From positions 1-64,000 of the forward strand of contig JAPKEJ010000006.1 of NCBI GenBank assembly GCA_028822155.1: a DNA stretch of 64,000 nt. Reading direction: 5' to 3'. Below the pieces are notes generated by a model. That model was not told where the DNA came from. It saw only the letters and a list, made by a program, of their open reading frames with translations, and did not search any database. The stretch comes from Porticoccaceae bacterium. Its GTDB lineage: Bacteria > Pseudomonadota > Gammaproteobacteria > Pseudomonadales > Porticoccaceae. Both the position numbers and the translations under genes were made by a program. Below, piece by piece: positions 53,668-64,000 of the stretch (the first letter of the stretch is position 1; every line of letters begins with the position of its first letter).

Positions 53668-54483
53668 ATGAGTTCAATCGTATTTATTGGTGGTGGCAAC
53701 ATGGCTTCTTGTTTAGTTGGAGGCACGATTGCAAACGGCTTTGACCCAGACGACATTCTAGTCAGTGAACCCAATGAGGCTAGCAGAGATAGGCTAAAAA
53801 AAGAGTTTGGGATCGCTGTGAGCGAAGATAACCAGGCCGCGGTGGCGAATGCAACTGTCGTTGTACTGGCAGTCAAACCTCAAATTATGCGAAAAGTGAC
53901 GATGGCCCTCGCGCCAGCTTTGAAAGATCATGCCGTCGTGGTGTCCATAGCGGCAGGTATCTCCGTAGAGTCTCTTCAGGGTTGGTTAGGCTCTTCTGTA
54001 TCCATTATTCGAGCTATGCCAAATACTCCCTCACTGGTTTTAGCCGGAGCAACAGCTCTATTTGCCAATCCGCTCGCCACGGCGCCACAAAAAGATATTG
54101 TATCCAAAATTTTCCAAGCCGTGGGCTACTGCTGCTGGGTTAAACGTGAGGATCAGATAAATGCCGTGATCGCGGTATCAGGTAGTGGCCCTGCGTATTT
54201 CTTCCGGATTTTGGAGATTATGCAACAAGTTGGTCAAGAGCTAGGCTTATCTGAAGAAATAGCGCGAGAACTTGCGTCCCACACGGCCCTAGGTGCGTCC
54301 CAAATGGCAAAACAATCGGCCAGTAGTCCAGCTGAACTTAGACGACAAGTTACATCGCCTGGAGGCACTACAGAGCGAGCCCTAAGCACATTTCAAAAGG
54401 AAGGCTTGGAAACTATTTTTCGGCGCGCTATGACCAGCGCACTTGAGCGAGCTGAAGAGATGTCTGAAGATTTTTCAGATTAG
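53668..54483 (+). CDS. proC: pyrroline-5-carboxylate reductase
   Basis: FIGGGNMASCLVGG; RAMPNTPSLV; SGSGPAYFF; TSPGGTTERAL. Confidence 0.96.
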   Translation: MSSIVFIGGGNMASCLVGGTIANGFDPDDILVSEPNEASRDRLKKEFGIAVSEDNQAAVANATVVVLAVKPQIMRKVTMALAPALKDHAVVVSIAAGISVESLQGWLGSSVSIIRAMPNTPSLVLAGATALFANPLATAPQKDIVSKIFQAVGYCCWVKREDQINAVIAVSGSGPAYFFRILEIMQQVGQELGLSEEIARELASHTALGASQMAKQSASSPAELRRQVTSPGGTTERALSTFQKEGLETIFRRAMTSALERAEEMSEDFSD

Positions 54484-54510
54484 CGTATTTTTAAATAAAG
54501 GAGTTAACTG

Positions 54511-55059
54511 ATGAACGGTGGTGCAATTAATATTATTAGGTTAGTCATTGATCTCTACGCCACTGTCCTGTTAGTGAGGCTTTTACTGCAATTAGTTCAG
54601 GCTGATTTTTTCAATCCCGTATCCCAAACGATATTTAAAATCACTGGGCCAGTCGTTGAGACGCTGAACAAATTAGTCCCAACCATCGGCAAATTTAATA
54701 CTGCAGCGCTGCTAGGCGCCGTTCTGATTAAGTGGTCTTTCTTTATTATAATGGTAGGGTTTGGAAAAGTTTTAGTTGAGCAATTGCCCACGTACCTCTT
54801 TGTCGCGGCATTGCAGTTATTAGGCACCCTAATCCAGATTTATTTTTATGGCATTCTTATTATGGCTATTTCTAGCTGGGTGGGCACCACTAACCACCCG
54901 ACGGTGAAGGTCGTTAATCAAATAATAGACCCATACATGAAGCCGTTTAGAAGTGTAATCCCACCGATTGGTATGATCGACCTTTCGCCCATGGTGGCAA
55001 TATTTACGCTGATGTTTATTCGAGGACAGGTATTACCTATGCTGAATGGTTTGATTTAG
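54511..55059 (+). CDS. YggT family membrane protein
   Basis: Two YggT repeats; LLQLVQADFFNPVSQ...DPYMKPFRSVIPPIGMIDLSPMVAI. Confidence 0.94.
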   Translation: MNGGAINIIRLVIDLYATVLLVRLLLQLVQADFFNPVSQTIFKITGPVVETLNKLVPTIGKFNTAALLGAVLIKWSFFIIMVGFGKVLVEQLPTYLFVAALQLLGTLIQIYFYGILIMAISSWVGTTNHPTVKVVNQIIDPYMKPFRSVIPPIGMIDLSPMVAIFTLMFIRGQVLPMLNGLI

Positions 55060-55261
55060 CATTTTCTCTATCTGAGCCATTATGTCGACATACCACTATT
55101 AATGGCAGGGCAATATTTATCAATGAGGCGCCTGATGAAACCATGTGTCTAGCCTGATCCAGTAAAGGGTATAACTAATAATTATGCCGGTCTGCGGTTA
55201 ACCTAATGGTAACCTTAACCATTAAAAAAATATTCCAAACTAAGCAGCTGTTTTTAATACT

Positions 55262-56434
55262 ATGCCACCAGATAACACCCTGCCATCTAGCGTTGACCAC
55301 CCCCTCGGCACAACTGCGTCTCAAATAGCTGTCATAAATAAGCCTATAGATTTAGTTTGTGGGACCACTTTGCCCTCTCATTCGCTTGTATTTGAAGCCT
55401 ACGGAATACTCAATAAAGCGCGTAATAATGCAGTTCTTATCTGCCATGCTTTAAGCGGCAACCATCATGTCGCCGGAGTTGATAAAGATGGAAAAGTAGG
55501 TTGGTGGGATCACTACATTGGCCCAGACAAAGCCATAGATACCAATAAATTCTTTGTCATATGTCCAAATAATATCGGTAGCTGTTTTGGTAGCACGGGG
55601 CCCACCGCTACCGACCCAGAGACTGAAAAACCCTACGGTAACAACTTTCCATCAATACAGGTCAGAGATTGGGTTGAATCTCAAAAGTATCTAATGGATC
55701 ACTTAGAAATCGACTGCTGGGCCGCGGTAATAGGCGGTAGTTTGGGGGGTATGCAGGCAATGTGCTGGTCCTTGGCCTACCCTGAAAAATTACAGCATGC
55801 TGTAGTAATCGCTGCTGCGATGAAATTATCTGCACAAAATATTGCCTTTAATGAAATTGCCCGTCGCGCTATACAATCGGATGTTGAATTCAAAGATGGT
55901 CATTATTTAGATTATCAAACCAGTCCCAAACAGGGTCTTGCGCTAGCGCGCATGATTGGGCACCTAACTTATTTATCTGACGACGCTCTCGGCAGAAAGT
56001 TTGGTCGTCTGGTCAATAGTGATGGTTTAGGCGCTACTGAAAAAGAACTAGGTGAATTCGAAGTGGCCAATTATCTTAATTATCAGGGTGATAAATTTTC
56101 CCAGCAGTTTGATGCTAACAGTTATATCTTGATTACCAAGATGCTCGATCACTTTGACCTAGCTCAAGACTATAACAACGACCCAACTGAAGCGTTCAGT
56201 CAAGCAAAATGCCAATTTTTAGTTATTTCCTTTAGCAGTGATTGGCGATTCTCACCGCCATGTTCAGAACAAATTACTGATTCTTTGATTGGTGCCGGGA
56301 AAGCAGTTTCTTATATTAGAATCGAATCTGATCAGGGGCACGACGCATTTCTTTTACCTGACACTCGATACCAAAATGCCCTTAGCCTTTATCTTAGTCG
56401 GGCTGCAAGTGAACTGGAGGCCAACTCGCTATGA
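55262..56434 (+). CDS. metX: homoserine O-acyltransferase (MetX)
   Basis: LICHALSGNHHVAG; GGSLGGMQAMCWSLAYPE; HDAFLLP. Confidence 0.96.
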   Translation: MPPDNTLPSSVDHPLGTTASQIAVINKPIDLVCGTTLPSHSLVFEAYGILNKARNNAVLICHALSGNHHVAGVDKDGKVGWWDHYIGPDKAIDTNKFFVICPNNIGSCFGSTGPTATDPETEKPYGNNFPSIQVRDWVESQKYLMDHLEIDCWAAVIGGSLGGMQAMCWSLAYPEKLQHAVVIAAAMKLSAQNIAFNEIARRAIQSDVEFKDGHYLDYQTSPKQGLALARMIGHLTYLSDDALGRKFGRLVNSDGLGATEKELGEFEVANYLNYQGDKFSQQFDANSYILITKMLDHFDLAQDYNNDPTEAFSQAKCQFLVISFSSDWRFSPPCSEQITDSLIGAGKAVSYIRIESDQGHDAFLLPDTRYQNALSLYLSRAASELEANSL

Positions 56435-57015
56435 ACGATGATATCGGCCCTATTGGTGACTGGATCGAGCCTAAATCGCGTTTACTTGACCTAGGCTGCG
56501 GTGACGGCGAGCTATTACGAACATTAATCGATGGCTATCAGGTTCAAGGTTACGGATTGGAAATTGACCCCGATTCTATTAACCAGTGCATTCGAAAAGG
56601 TCTTAACGTCATCGAGCAAGACCTTAACGAGGGGCTAGAGAATTTCCCCGACAAGAGCTTTGATACCGTTCTAATGACCCAAACCTTGCAATCTTTGCGA
56701 CATCCGCATTTAGTACTCGACGAAATGCTCAGAGTCGGTAAGCGCTGTATTGTCACCTTTCCCAACTTTGGTCACTGGCAGACTCGCGCGTTTTTCGCGT
56801 TGCAGGGTCGCATGCCGGTAACAAAGCAACTTGCCTATCAATGGTATGACACGCCAAATATCCACCTCTTTACTTATAAAGACTTCGAAGCACTCTGCTC
56901 TGAACAAAACATTAAAGTTTTGAGAAGAACCTTTGTCGGCAGCCCATTTCTCGGATTAAATAGGCTCTTTCCTAACCTATTTACCAAAACAGCGGTTTAT
57001 CATCTGACAAAATAA
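56431..57015 (+). CDS. metW: methionine biosynthesis protein MetW
   Basis: SRLLDLGCGDGELLRTL; FPNFGHWQTR. Confidence 0.96.
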   Translation: MNDDIGPIGDWIEPKSRLLDLGCGDGELLRTLIDGYQVQGYGLEIDPDSINQCIRKGLNVIEQDLNEGLENFPDKSFDTVLMTQTLQSLRHPHLVLDEMLRVGKRCIVTFPNFGHWQTRAFFALQGRMPVTKQLAYQWYDTPNIHLFTYKDFEALCSEQNIKVLRRTFVGSPFLGLNRLFPNLFTKTAVYHLTK

Positions 57016-57057
57016 GGCTTTAATAGTCAGGCAAAAATCATAACGAGGATCAAACTG

Positions 57058-57495
57058 ATGAAAAGAACCATTCTGACAGCTTTGCTGTTGGCTATGCCGC
57101 TGATGGGACAAGCATTTGAAGAAAAACTTTATAAGCAGCATGGAGACTACAAAATTTTTTATAGTGCCTTTAATAGCTCCTTTATCGAACCCAATATTGC
57201 AGTGATAAACAATATTGTCAGAGGCAAAGGGAAAGGCATCGTTAATATCGCAGTAATGGAAGAGCTAGCCATCGGAACGCCCTCGACGATCACTGGCCAA
57301 GTTTTCAATATCTTGCAACAAAGCCAGACCTTGGAGTTTGTCGCTGTTAAAGAAGAGCAAGCACTCTATTATCTCGCGCCCTTTGAGTTTGAAAATCAAG
57401 ATTATTTAACCTTTAAGATCACCGTCAAGCCTAATAGTAGCGAGCCAAGCTATGCCTATGATTTTAAATTCCAAAAAAAAATGTACCATGACTAA
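57058..57495 (+). CDS. DUF4426 family secreted protein
   Basis: Signal peptide; YKQHGDYKIFYSAFNSSFIEPNIA; position after metW. Confidence 0.88.
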   Translation: MKRTILTALLLAMPLMGQAFEEKLYKQHGDYKIFYSAFNSSFIEPNIAVINNIVRGKGKGIVNIAVMEELAIGTPSTITGQVFNILQQSQTLEFVAVKEEQALYYLAPFEFENQDYLTFKITVKPNSSEPSYAYDFKFQKKMYHD

Positions 57496-57516
57496 TCAGT
57501 AATTCGGACATTAAAA

Positions 57517-58116
57517 ATGATCAAGCCAAAAAAAATGGTATTAGCCAGCGCCAATTCCGGGAAAATTAAAGAGCTACAAGAATTATTGGCCGACCTAGGA
57601 CTTAGCATCGTACCCCAAGGCGATTTGAATATTCCGGACATAGAAGAGACCGGTTTAACATTTGTCGAAAATGCCATTCTAAAAGCTAGAAATGCTGCAG
57701 CACTCTCTGGCCTTCCAGCTATTGCAGACGACTCAGGCCTAGAAGTCGATTATCTCCTAGGGGCGCCCGGCATATACTCCGCCCGATTTTCCGGTGATGG
57801 TGCAACTGATGCGACTAATCGCGAAAAGCTGTTGAATGCATTAACCGACGCCCCCTCCGATCAGCGTGGCGCTCGCTATCAAGCAGTTATTGTCTACCTC
57901 CGTCACGCAGATGATCCCACTCCAATCATTTGCCAGGGAACTTGGGAAGGCAGCATCGCTGTCGAACATCGGGGCACAGGCGGATTCGGCTATGATCCAA
58001 TATTCTATGTTCCAGAAATGGCTTGCCATGCTGCCGAACTAGACAAGGCGACAAAACATAGCCTCAGCCATCGGGGCAAAGCCATTGCCCAATTTTTACA
58101 GCAAATGAGTTTGTGA
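57517..58116 (+). CDS. rdgB: XTP/dITP diphosphatase RdgB/HAM1
   Basis: [41 protein letters not shown]. Confidence 0.96.
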   Translation: MIKPKKMVLASANSGKIKELQELLADLGLSIVPQGDLNIPDIEETGLTFVENAILKARNAAALSGLPAIADDSGLEVDYLLGAPGIYSARFSGDGATDATNREKLLNALTDAPSDQRGARYQAVIVYLRHADDPTPIICQGTWEGSIAVEHRGTGGFGYDPIFYVPEMACHAAELDKATKHSLSHRGKAIAQFLQQMSL

Positions 58117-59249
58117 TTCATTTACCCCCCCTCTCGCTTTACGTTCATATTCCGTGGTGCGTGAAAAAATGTCCCTACTGCGATTTCAACTCCCATGTAG
58201 CAGAGGATAATATTCCCGAGCAAGAATATGTTGCCGCACTAATCGAAGACCTCAAAGCAGACTTGCATTGGGTACAGGGCAGAAAATTAAGCTCAATTTT
58301 TATCGGCGGCGGCACCCCCAGCCTTTTTTCTGGGCCAGCAATCGAGACCATCTTAGTTGCCGCAGAGGAATTAATAGGATTTCAGTCAGATATCGAGATT
58401 ACGCTTGAAGCGAACCCTGGAACATTTGAGCAAAACAAATTTGCCGATTTTTATAGTGCCGGAATCAACCGACTATCGATCGGAGTGCAAAGTTTTGACG
58501 ATTCACACCTTAACCGTCTCGGTCGAATTCATGATGGTAGTCAGGCCCTAAGAGCCATTGCCACAGCTCGGTCGGTGGGATTTGATAATTTTAATATTGA
58601 CCTCATGCACGGTTTACCCGATCAAACTATCAGCCAAGCTGAGACTGATATCACTATAGCTATGGATGCTGGTGCCGTTCATATTTCCTGGTATCAGCTC
58701 ACTATCGAACCCAACACCGAATTCTTCTCAAGACCTCCAATATTACCCGTTGATGATCGTCTAGCGGACATTCAGCAAGCCGGTATGGCCATACTTCGAG
58801 AAAACGAGTTTGATCAGTATGAAGTGTCCGCATTTGCGCTCAACGGGAAAAAGGCGGCACACAACATCAACTATTGGCAGTTTGGTGACTACCTTGGTAT
58901 CGGCGCGGGGGCTCACGGAAAGGTGAGTCTTCCCGAACAACAGCAAGTGCTTAGAACAGCGAAAACGCGACAGCCAGATCATTATTTAGGTCGGCTTGGG
59001 ACTGCTCTTACTCATAGTAAAGCCATCGACCCCGATGAAATAACATTAGAGTTCATGATGAATGGTCTGCGTTTAAGACAAGGCGTTCCTATAAATTACT
59101 TTATGACTAGAACCGGAGCCGATCCTGAGTCTATCCAGAAAGCGATTGGTCAACTGCAATCTCAAGGGCTGCTGGAACCCAATTCTGATCGCTATCGGAC
59201 GACCCCTTTGGGTTATCAATTCTTAAACACTGTATTACAGTCTTTTTAG
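58113..59249 (+). CDS. hemW: HemW (CPDH-like radical SAM heme chaperone)
   Basis: [20 protein letters not shown] (CX3CX2C); [10 protein letters not shown]. Confidence 0.95.
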   Translation: MIHLPPLSLYVHIPWCVKKCPYCDFNSHVAEDNIPEQEYVAALIEDLKADLHWVQGRKLSSIFIGGGTPSLFSGPAIETILVAAEELIGFQSDIEITLEANPGTFEQNKFADFYSAGINRLSIGVQSFDDSHLNRLGRIHDGSQALRAIATARSVGFDNFNIDLMHGLPDQTISQAETDITIAMDAGAVHISWYQLTIEPNTEFFSRPPILPVDDRLADIQQAGMAILRENEFDQYEVSAFALNGKKAAHNINYWQFGDYLGIGAGAHGKVSLPEQQQVLRTAKTRQPDHYLGRLGTALTHSKAIDPDEITLEFMMNGLRLRQGVPINYFMTRTGADPESIQKAIGQLQSQGLLEPNSDRYRTTPLGYQFLNTVLQSF

Positions 59250-59317
59250 GACCGCTTTACTGTATAGTCCTATGCAAATTTTCATAAAAACGATGATTGA
59301 TTAAAAGGAGTTTCATT

Positions 59318-60832
59318 TTGACCATTAGCCAAAGGCCCGCGTTCTGGGGAAAAATAATAGCCTTGATCGCCGCAGTTTTTTCAGCGACGGCACTTCTTGC
59401 TAAACCGGCTTCTGAAGAGAGTGATCATTGCTATATTGAGGGTCTTTCAGACAGACTACGCTGTGGCTATATTATCGTAAACGAAAATCCCAACGAACCT
59501 AACGGCCAAAAAATTAATATTCATTACGCGGTAATTCCAGCCGTTAAGAATATCTACCCTAATCAAGCGTTTCTTGCCATCGCTGGCGGACCAGGTCAAT
59601 CAGCAATTGATAACGCACCACTGTTTAATAACACTTTTGCGCGAATTCGAGAGACTAGAGATATTTTATTGATCGATCAGCGAGGAACCGGGCGGTCTAA
59701 TATTTTGAAATGCCCAGAAGATAAAAGTGTCTCACCACTGCTAATGAATGAAGGAAACTTTGACACCATCGCTGAAACTAATAAGTGTCTTGCTGCCATT
59801 GACGGTGATGTCACTCAGTACACTAGTACTGCCGCTCTCAAAGATTTTGAGGCGGTGCGAATATCTCTTGGCTACGACAAGTTACATATCTATGGTATTT
59901 CCTACGGTACCCGCATGGCACAGCTGTATATGCGTGAGTACGCTGAAGCGATAGCCACCGTGACTCTAGATGGCGTTGTACCTATGCAGCAATCGGTTCT
60001 AGCCATTGGGTTAGCTATCGATCGCGCAGTAGACTTGTTAATCAGTGAGTGTGAAAACCTGAGTCGATGCCAACAACAATTCCCCTCTCTTCGTAAAGCC
60101 TTAGCTACTACCGAAGTCGAGCTAATGCTCTCGCCGGTTAAAGCCCAAATCTTTCACCCAATGACGGGACAGCCAACAGAGTTTTTGCTAACCCATGATA
60201 AATTTCTTAGCGTTATTCGTCTCGCCCTGTACTCACCCACCACAAGGGTGCTACTACCCTACGCCATACATCAGGCGGGCGAAAAAAATTACCAAGCTGT
60301 CTTAGGACTCTATTCTTTGACTATGGAGGGGATCGATATAGCCATGGGCATGCATGCCTCTGTCGTCTGCAGTGAAGACATACATCGGCTTTCTACAGAT
60401 TTAAGCACAGAGCTTGAGACATCCTATATGGGCAGAACGATGTTCACCGAGCTATCTAAGGTGTGCTCAGTTTGGCCTAGTACTAAGGTCGACGAAACCT
60501 TTTCTGCACCGATTTCTAATAATATTCCTACCCTACTGCTGTCGGGCGAACTAGACCCAGCAACCCCTCCTGATTGGGCAATACTTGCGATGGCCGATAT
60601 GAAAAATGCCACGCACCTCGTTGCGCCCCACGCTGCTCATGGCGTGGCCATGCAGTCTTGTGCCAATCGCTTAGTTGCTCAGTTAGTCGATGAGGGCTCT
60701 ACCGCGGAATTAGATGGCGACTGCCTTAAAGAAGAGCGACCAAGGGGCTTTTATCTTAATGCTAATGGTGTAGACATATTTACGCCACCCATTGAGCCAC
60801 CTCTACAGACAAACTCTGAGGAACAGCTATGA
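59318..60832 (+). CDS. secreted alpha/beta-hydrolase, proline iminopeptidase/TAP-like (TTG start chosen; ORF track starts at 59297)
   Basis: IAGGPGQSA; LLIDQRGTGRS; IYGISYGTRMAQLY nucleophile elbow; SD AAAAGGAG 6-8 nt upstream. Confidence 0.88.
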   Translation: MTISQRPAFWGKIIALIAAVFSATALLAKPASEESDHCYIEGLSDRLRCGYIIVNENPNEPNGQKINIHYAVIPAVKNIYPNQAFLAIAGGPGQSAIDNAPLFNNTFARIRETRDILLIDQRGTGRSNILKCPEDKSVSPLLMNEGNFDTIAETNKCLAAIDGDVTQYTSTAALKDFEAVRISLGYDKLHIYGISYGTRMAQLYMREYAEAIATVTLDGVVPMQQSVLAIGLAIDRAVDLLISECENLSRCQQQFPSLRKALATTEVELMLSPVKAQIFHPMTGQPTEFLLTHDKFLSVIRLALYSPTTRVLLPYAIHQAGEKNYQAVLGLYSLTMEGIDIAMGMHASVVCSEDIHRLSTDLSTELETSYMGRTMFTELSKVCSVWPSTKVDETFSAPISNNIPTLLLSGELDPATPPDWAILAMADMKNATHLVAPHAAHGVAMQSCANRLVAQLVDEGSTAELDGDCLKEERPRGFYLNANGVDIFTPPIEPPLQTNSEEQL

Positions 60833-61563
60833 TCTCGGTATCTAACCTGTCAAAAAAAATCGGTGATGTACAGGCCCTCGACAACTTAAGCTTCGATGCA
60901 GAAGATGGACAGATAACCGGACTTTTAGGCCCCAACGGTGCAGGGAAAACCACTTGCCTGCGGACTATCTTTGGACTTCTAAAAGCGGACCAAGGAATCG
61001 CCACAATTAACAACATCGACGTTGCTATCAAGCCTGTTGCAGCCAAGCAACAATTAGGATTGTTCCCAGACCCGTTCGGTATTTACGAGCGGCTGACTCC
61101 TCGAGAATATATCCGATACTTTGCCGAGCTGAGCGGTTTATCCAGAGCTGCAGCCCTAGAAGCAACAAACCGAGTTATCGATGACCTGCAACTTGCCGAT
61201 ATTGCTGATCGTCGATGTAAGGGGTTTTCCCAAGGCCAAAGGATGAAGACAGCACTGGCCCAGGCGATTGTTCACCAACCGAAAAATATCGTCCTCGATG
61301 AACCGACTCGCGGGCTGGATGTAATGAGTACTCGAATACTCAGAGACATGCTGCGCAAGCTTAAATCTGAGGGGCATTGCATCCTATTCTCTAGCCATGT
61401 GATGCAAGAAGTGGCCTCACTGTGTGATCGTGTAGTGGTAATGACTGAGGGCAGAGTCGTCGCGATAGGTAGCCCGCAACAACTTTGTGAGCAAACTAAC
61501 CAAACTTCTCTAGAAGAAGCATTTATTACCCTTATTGGAACAGATGAGGGGATAGCAGCATGA
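60829..61563 (+). CDS. ABC transporter ATP-binding protein (NatA-like)
   Basis: LLGPNGAGKTT Walker A; FSQGQRMKTALAQA signature; VLDEPTRGLDV. Confidence 0.94.
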   Translation: MISVSNLSKKIGDVQALDNLSFDAEDGQITGLLGPNGAGKTTCLRTIFGLLKADQGIATINNIDVAIKPVAAKQQLGLFPDPFGIYERLTPREYIRYFAELSGLSRAAALEATNRVIDDLQLADIADRRCKGFSQGQRMKTALAQAIVHQPKNIVLDEPTRGLDVMSTRILRDMLRKLKSEGHCILFSSHVMQEVASLCDRVVVMTEGRVVAIGSPQQLCEQTNQTSLEEAFITLIGTDEGIAA

Positions 61564-62699
61564 ATAGTCGTTTTTTGAGTTTGCTACGCAAAGAGTTAAT
61601 CGATGCCATCAGAGATAAGCGGTCAGTCATGGCTGGTCTTTACTACGCGATTTTTGTGCCTCTATTGATGGCGGGTATGATGATGTTACTCATCGACAAA
61701 CTAACAAGCCCCGAAGATTTAAACATTACTATCAACAACTCCTCCGCGGCAGCCGACCTTGTGGCTTATTTGGACAACCAAGGTATTAGGCATAGCAATG
61801 ATAAGGCCACAACTAAAGCCATTGAGATAACCATCGGCGCTGCCTATGCCGAGCAAATGCATCGAGCTGAACCTGCAGAGGTTATCTTGATTGCTGACAG
61901 GTCAGAAGAGAATCTGCAAAGTGCTATCCGCAGAACTGAGAGAACCCTGCAAAGGTACAGTGCGGAGATGGCTAGTTTACGTCTCATTGCCCGAGGTATT
62001 AACCCCAAAATAATGAACTCACTGAATGTGAAGATGCAAGACCAAGCCACGACTGAATCTAAAGGTGGCCAGCTGATAGCAATGATTATCTTGTTTATGT
62101 TGTTATCGGTCTTTGTTTCAGGGATGAACCTCGCTATTGATACCAGCGCGGGAGAGCGAGAGCGGAACTCCCTGGCCCTTCTGCTAAGCCACCCTATTAG
62201 TCTACGCCAACTGGTTCTTTCAAAAGTATGCGCGGTAAGTATTTTCGGCATGTTAGGGCTATTTTTAGTGCTATTAGTGTCAAAATTTGTCTACCCATTC
62301 GTGCCCTGGCAGGAATTAGGCTTTAACGTGGATATCAACATTAACTTCATGATGGCCGCATTCATAGCCGGTGTCTTTGTCGCTTTTCTAGCGGCCAGCA
62401 TGCAGCTGTTTGTGTCCTTTATGGCGAAGAGTTTTAAAGAAGCTCAGACGTACATCACCTTTGTTATGTTCGTGCCGATGATGCTTTCCTACGCTGTGAC
62501 TTTTGACTTAGCAACAGATGAGTTGCGCTGGGCGCCCGTCACTGGGCAGCTGCAAGCTCTGATCGACGTAATGAAGGGTAAAGAAATCCCGCTGCTTCAG
62601 CTCGCTGTTTCCTGTCTATCAACATTGCTTATTTCTATAGCTCTAGTGTTAGGTATGGAACGTTTATTAAAAAGCGAAAAGATTGTTTTTGGACTCTAA
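61560..62699 (+). CDS. ABC-2 type permease (NatB-like)
   Basis: Multiple TMs; SAGERERNSLALLLSHPISLRQLVLSK. Confidence 0.91.
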   Translation: MNSRFLSLLRKELIDAIRDKRSVMAGLYYAIFVPLLMAGMMMLLIDKLTSPEDLNITINNSSAAADLVAYLDNQGIRHSNDKATTKAIEITIGAAYAEQMHRAEPAEVILIADRSEENLQSAIRRTERTLQRYSAEMASLRLIARGINPKIMNSLNVKMQDQATTESKGGQLIAMIILFMLLSVFVSGMNLAIDTSAGERERNSLALLLSHPISLRQLVLSKVCAVSIFGMLGLFLVLLVSKFVYPFVPWQELGFNVDININFMMAAFIAGVFVAFLAASMQLFVSFMAKSFKEAQTYITFVMFVPMMLSYAVTFDLATDELRWAPVTGQLQALIDVMKGKEIPLLQLAVSCLSTLLISIALVLGMERLLKSEKIVFGL

Positions 62700-62714
62700 C
62701 GTTGAATGCTGAGA

Positions 62715-63629
62715 CTAGCCAAACTGGGTTGATAATTGCCGATTAAATAACGCCTTTAGCAATTCGATATTTTTTACACCGGCATAGGTGGGCCGCATAA
62801 TCATCGTCAGCTCTCGATGAGGCCCCGGCTCACTAAGGTGCACACTGCGCAGAGACTTATTGGCAGCCATCAAAGTAGCCAATGCCATCTGCGGCACCAA
62901 TGTAGTGCCCATCTTCCCCGCCACCAATTGAATCAATGTCTCTAGACTTGACGCAGTCACACTATGATAAGAGTTGCTAGCTATCATGCAGGTGTCGAGA
63001 ATTTGGTCTTTTAAGCAATGGCCATCTTGCAACAACATAAGCTCTGCTTGGTCTAATTCGCCGGCGGAGATATGATCTCTCCCGGCAAGATGATGATCTT
63101 TGTGGCTAATCCAATAAAAGTCCTCCTGCCAAAAAGTGAACGTCAGTAACCCCTCAAGATCATACGGTAAGGCCAATATAGCGGTATCTATTTCACCGCG
63201 TTTAACTTTCCCCGCCAACACCTCAGACTGCCCTTCAATAATGGTCAACTGTAACGCAGGATATTGCCGGTTAATGGCGGGTAAAATAATAGGCAAGAGG
63301 TAGGGTGCGATTGTCGGAATAATACCGATAGACATCGGCCGACTTAACGGCGCTTGCTGTGTTTCTGCCAAGTGTTCAATATCATCAACTTGCAGCATGA
63401 TGGTTTGCGCTTTCTCCAGTACCTGCTTACCCAATTCAGTAATTAGCACTTTTTTAGTATCCCGCTCAAATATCTGAATGCCTAATTGCTTTTCCATCTC
63501 AGTAAGAGCATTACTGAGCGTTGAAGGAGATATAAAACAGGCGTCTGCTGCGCGCTTAAAATGCAGCGTTTTCGACACTGCCAACGCGTAATTCAGCTGC
63601 TTAAGTGAAACCATTATCTGTTTACCCAA
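62715..63629 (-). CDS. oxyR: LysR-type hydrogen-peroxide sensor OxyR
   Basis: DGHCLKDQILDTC preserves the redox Cys pair (C-x8-C); divergent from katG. Confidence 0.9.
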   Translation of the reverse strand: MGKQIMVSLKQLNYALAVSKTLHFKRAADACFISPSTLSNALTEMEKQLGIQIFERDTKKVLITELGKQVLEKAQTIMLQVDDIEHLAETQQAPLSRPMSIGIIPTIAPYLLPIILPAINRQYPALQLTIIEGQSEVLAGKVKRGEIDTAILALPYDLEGLLTFTFWQEDFYWISHKDHHLAGRDHISAGELDQAELMLLQDGHCLKDQILDTCMIASNSYHSVTASSLETLIQLVAGKMGTTLVPQMALATLMAANKSLRSVHLSEPGPHRELTMIMRPTYAGVKNIELLKALFNRQLSTQFG

Positions 63630-63864
63630 TTAATTAGTGTTCATTTTAATCGAACATCATGGTTCTTATTAATATATTTATCAATACATAAAATGTTTGT
63701 ATGGTTGGGTTGGCTTTGTGATCATACACAAGCAAGGCACCTAAAAATCACTTGTAATATTAAAGGACCCCGTTATGGTGTTAAGCGACACCCAAATAAA
63801 ACCCTAGGTCACTAATGGTTAACATCGCTTTTTTGCGAAAGAGCGAGCAAAAGAGGTAATAAAG

Positions 63865-64000
63865 ATGAGCAACGATACCCAAGGTAAATGCCCCGTTATG
63901 CACGGTGGCTTAACAAGCAATAATTCAAGCGGAACCAGTAATCGTGACTGGTGGCCCAATCAGTTAAATTTAAGTATTCTTCACCAGCACGATCACAAGT
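63865..64000 (+). CDS. katG: catalase-peroxidase, N-terminal part (truncated by window end)
   Basis: [45 protein letters not shown]. Confidence 0.93.
   Translation, partial: MSNDTQGKCPVMHGGLTSNNSSGTSNRDWWPNQLNLSILHQHDHK

Noticed and set aside
61844-62251. 135-aa minus-strand ORF inside the ABC permease
   Set aside because: Antisense to a clear membrane protein gene; no independent support

Overview
Chromosomal window from a gammaproteobacterium. Gene order (tyrS-M23 peptidase-anmK-erpA-bactofilin-argC; pilT-gshB-yqgE-ruvX-yggS-proC-yggT-metX-metW-DUF4426-rdgB-hemW) resembles Pseudomonas-type and marine gammaproteobacterial genomes. Most of it is conserved housekeeping: tyrS, heme genes (hemJ/hemL/hemB/hemW), ubiquinone hydroxylases (ubiH/ubiI-type/coq7), zapA, 6S RNA, pyk, ilvA, rpiA, dsbD, aroQ-accB-accC-prmA-dusB-fis-purH, purD, crp/vfr, trpEGDC, rpe, pilT, an oxyR-like gene and the start of katG. 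The most unusual signals are not in the long ORFs. (1) The ~750 bp between a LysR-type regulator and crp holds two diverged copies of one transcription-unit architecture: a palindromic LysR-like box, a -35/-10 pair with a 17 bp spacer, and tandem terminator hairpins with a compensatory base-pair change. One unit has no ATG and is a candidate sRNA; the other encodes an unannotated 35-aa hydrophobic microprotein. (2) Three tandem leftward rrn-type promoters sit at the left edge of the window. (3) A candidate trpL leader peptide with two Trp codons lies upstream of trpE. (4) A GNAT acetyltransferase pseudogene lies in an accessory block that separates purH from purD. (5) Strong hairpins or inverted repeats lie between ilvA and rpiA and downstream of dsbD. 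No tRNA, rRNA gene body, CRISPR array, IS element or prophage was recognised inside the window. All product calls come from reading the translations; no database search was run.
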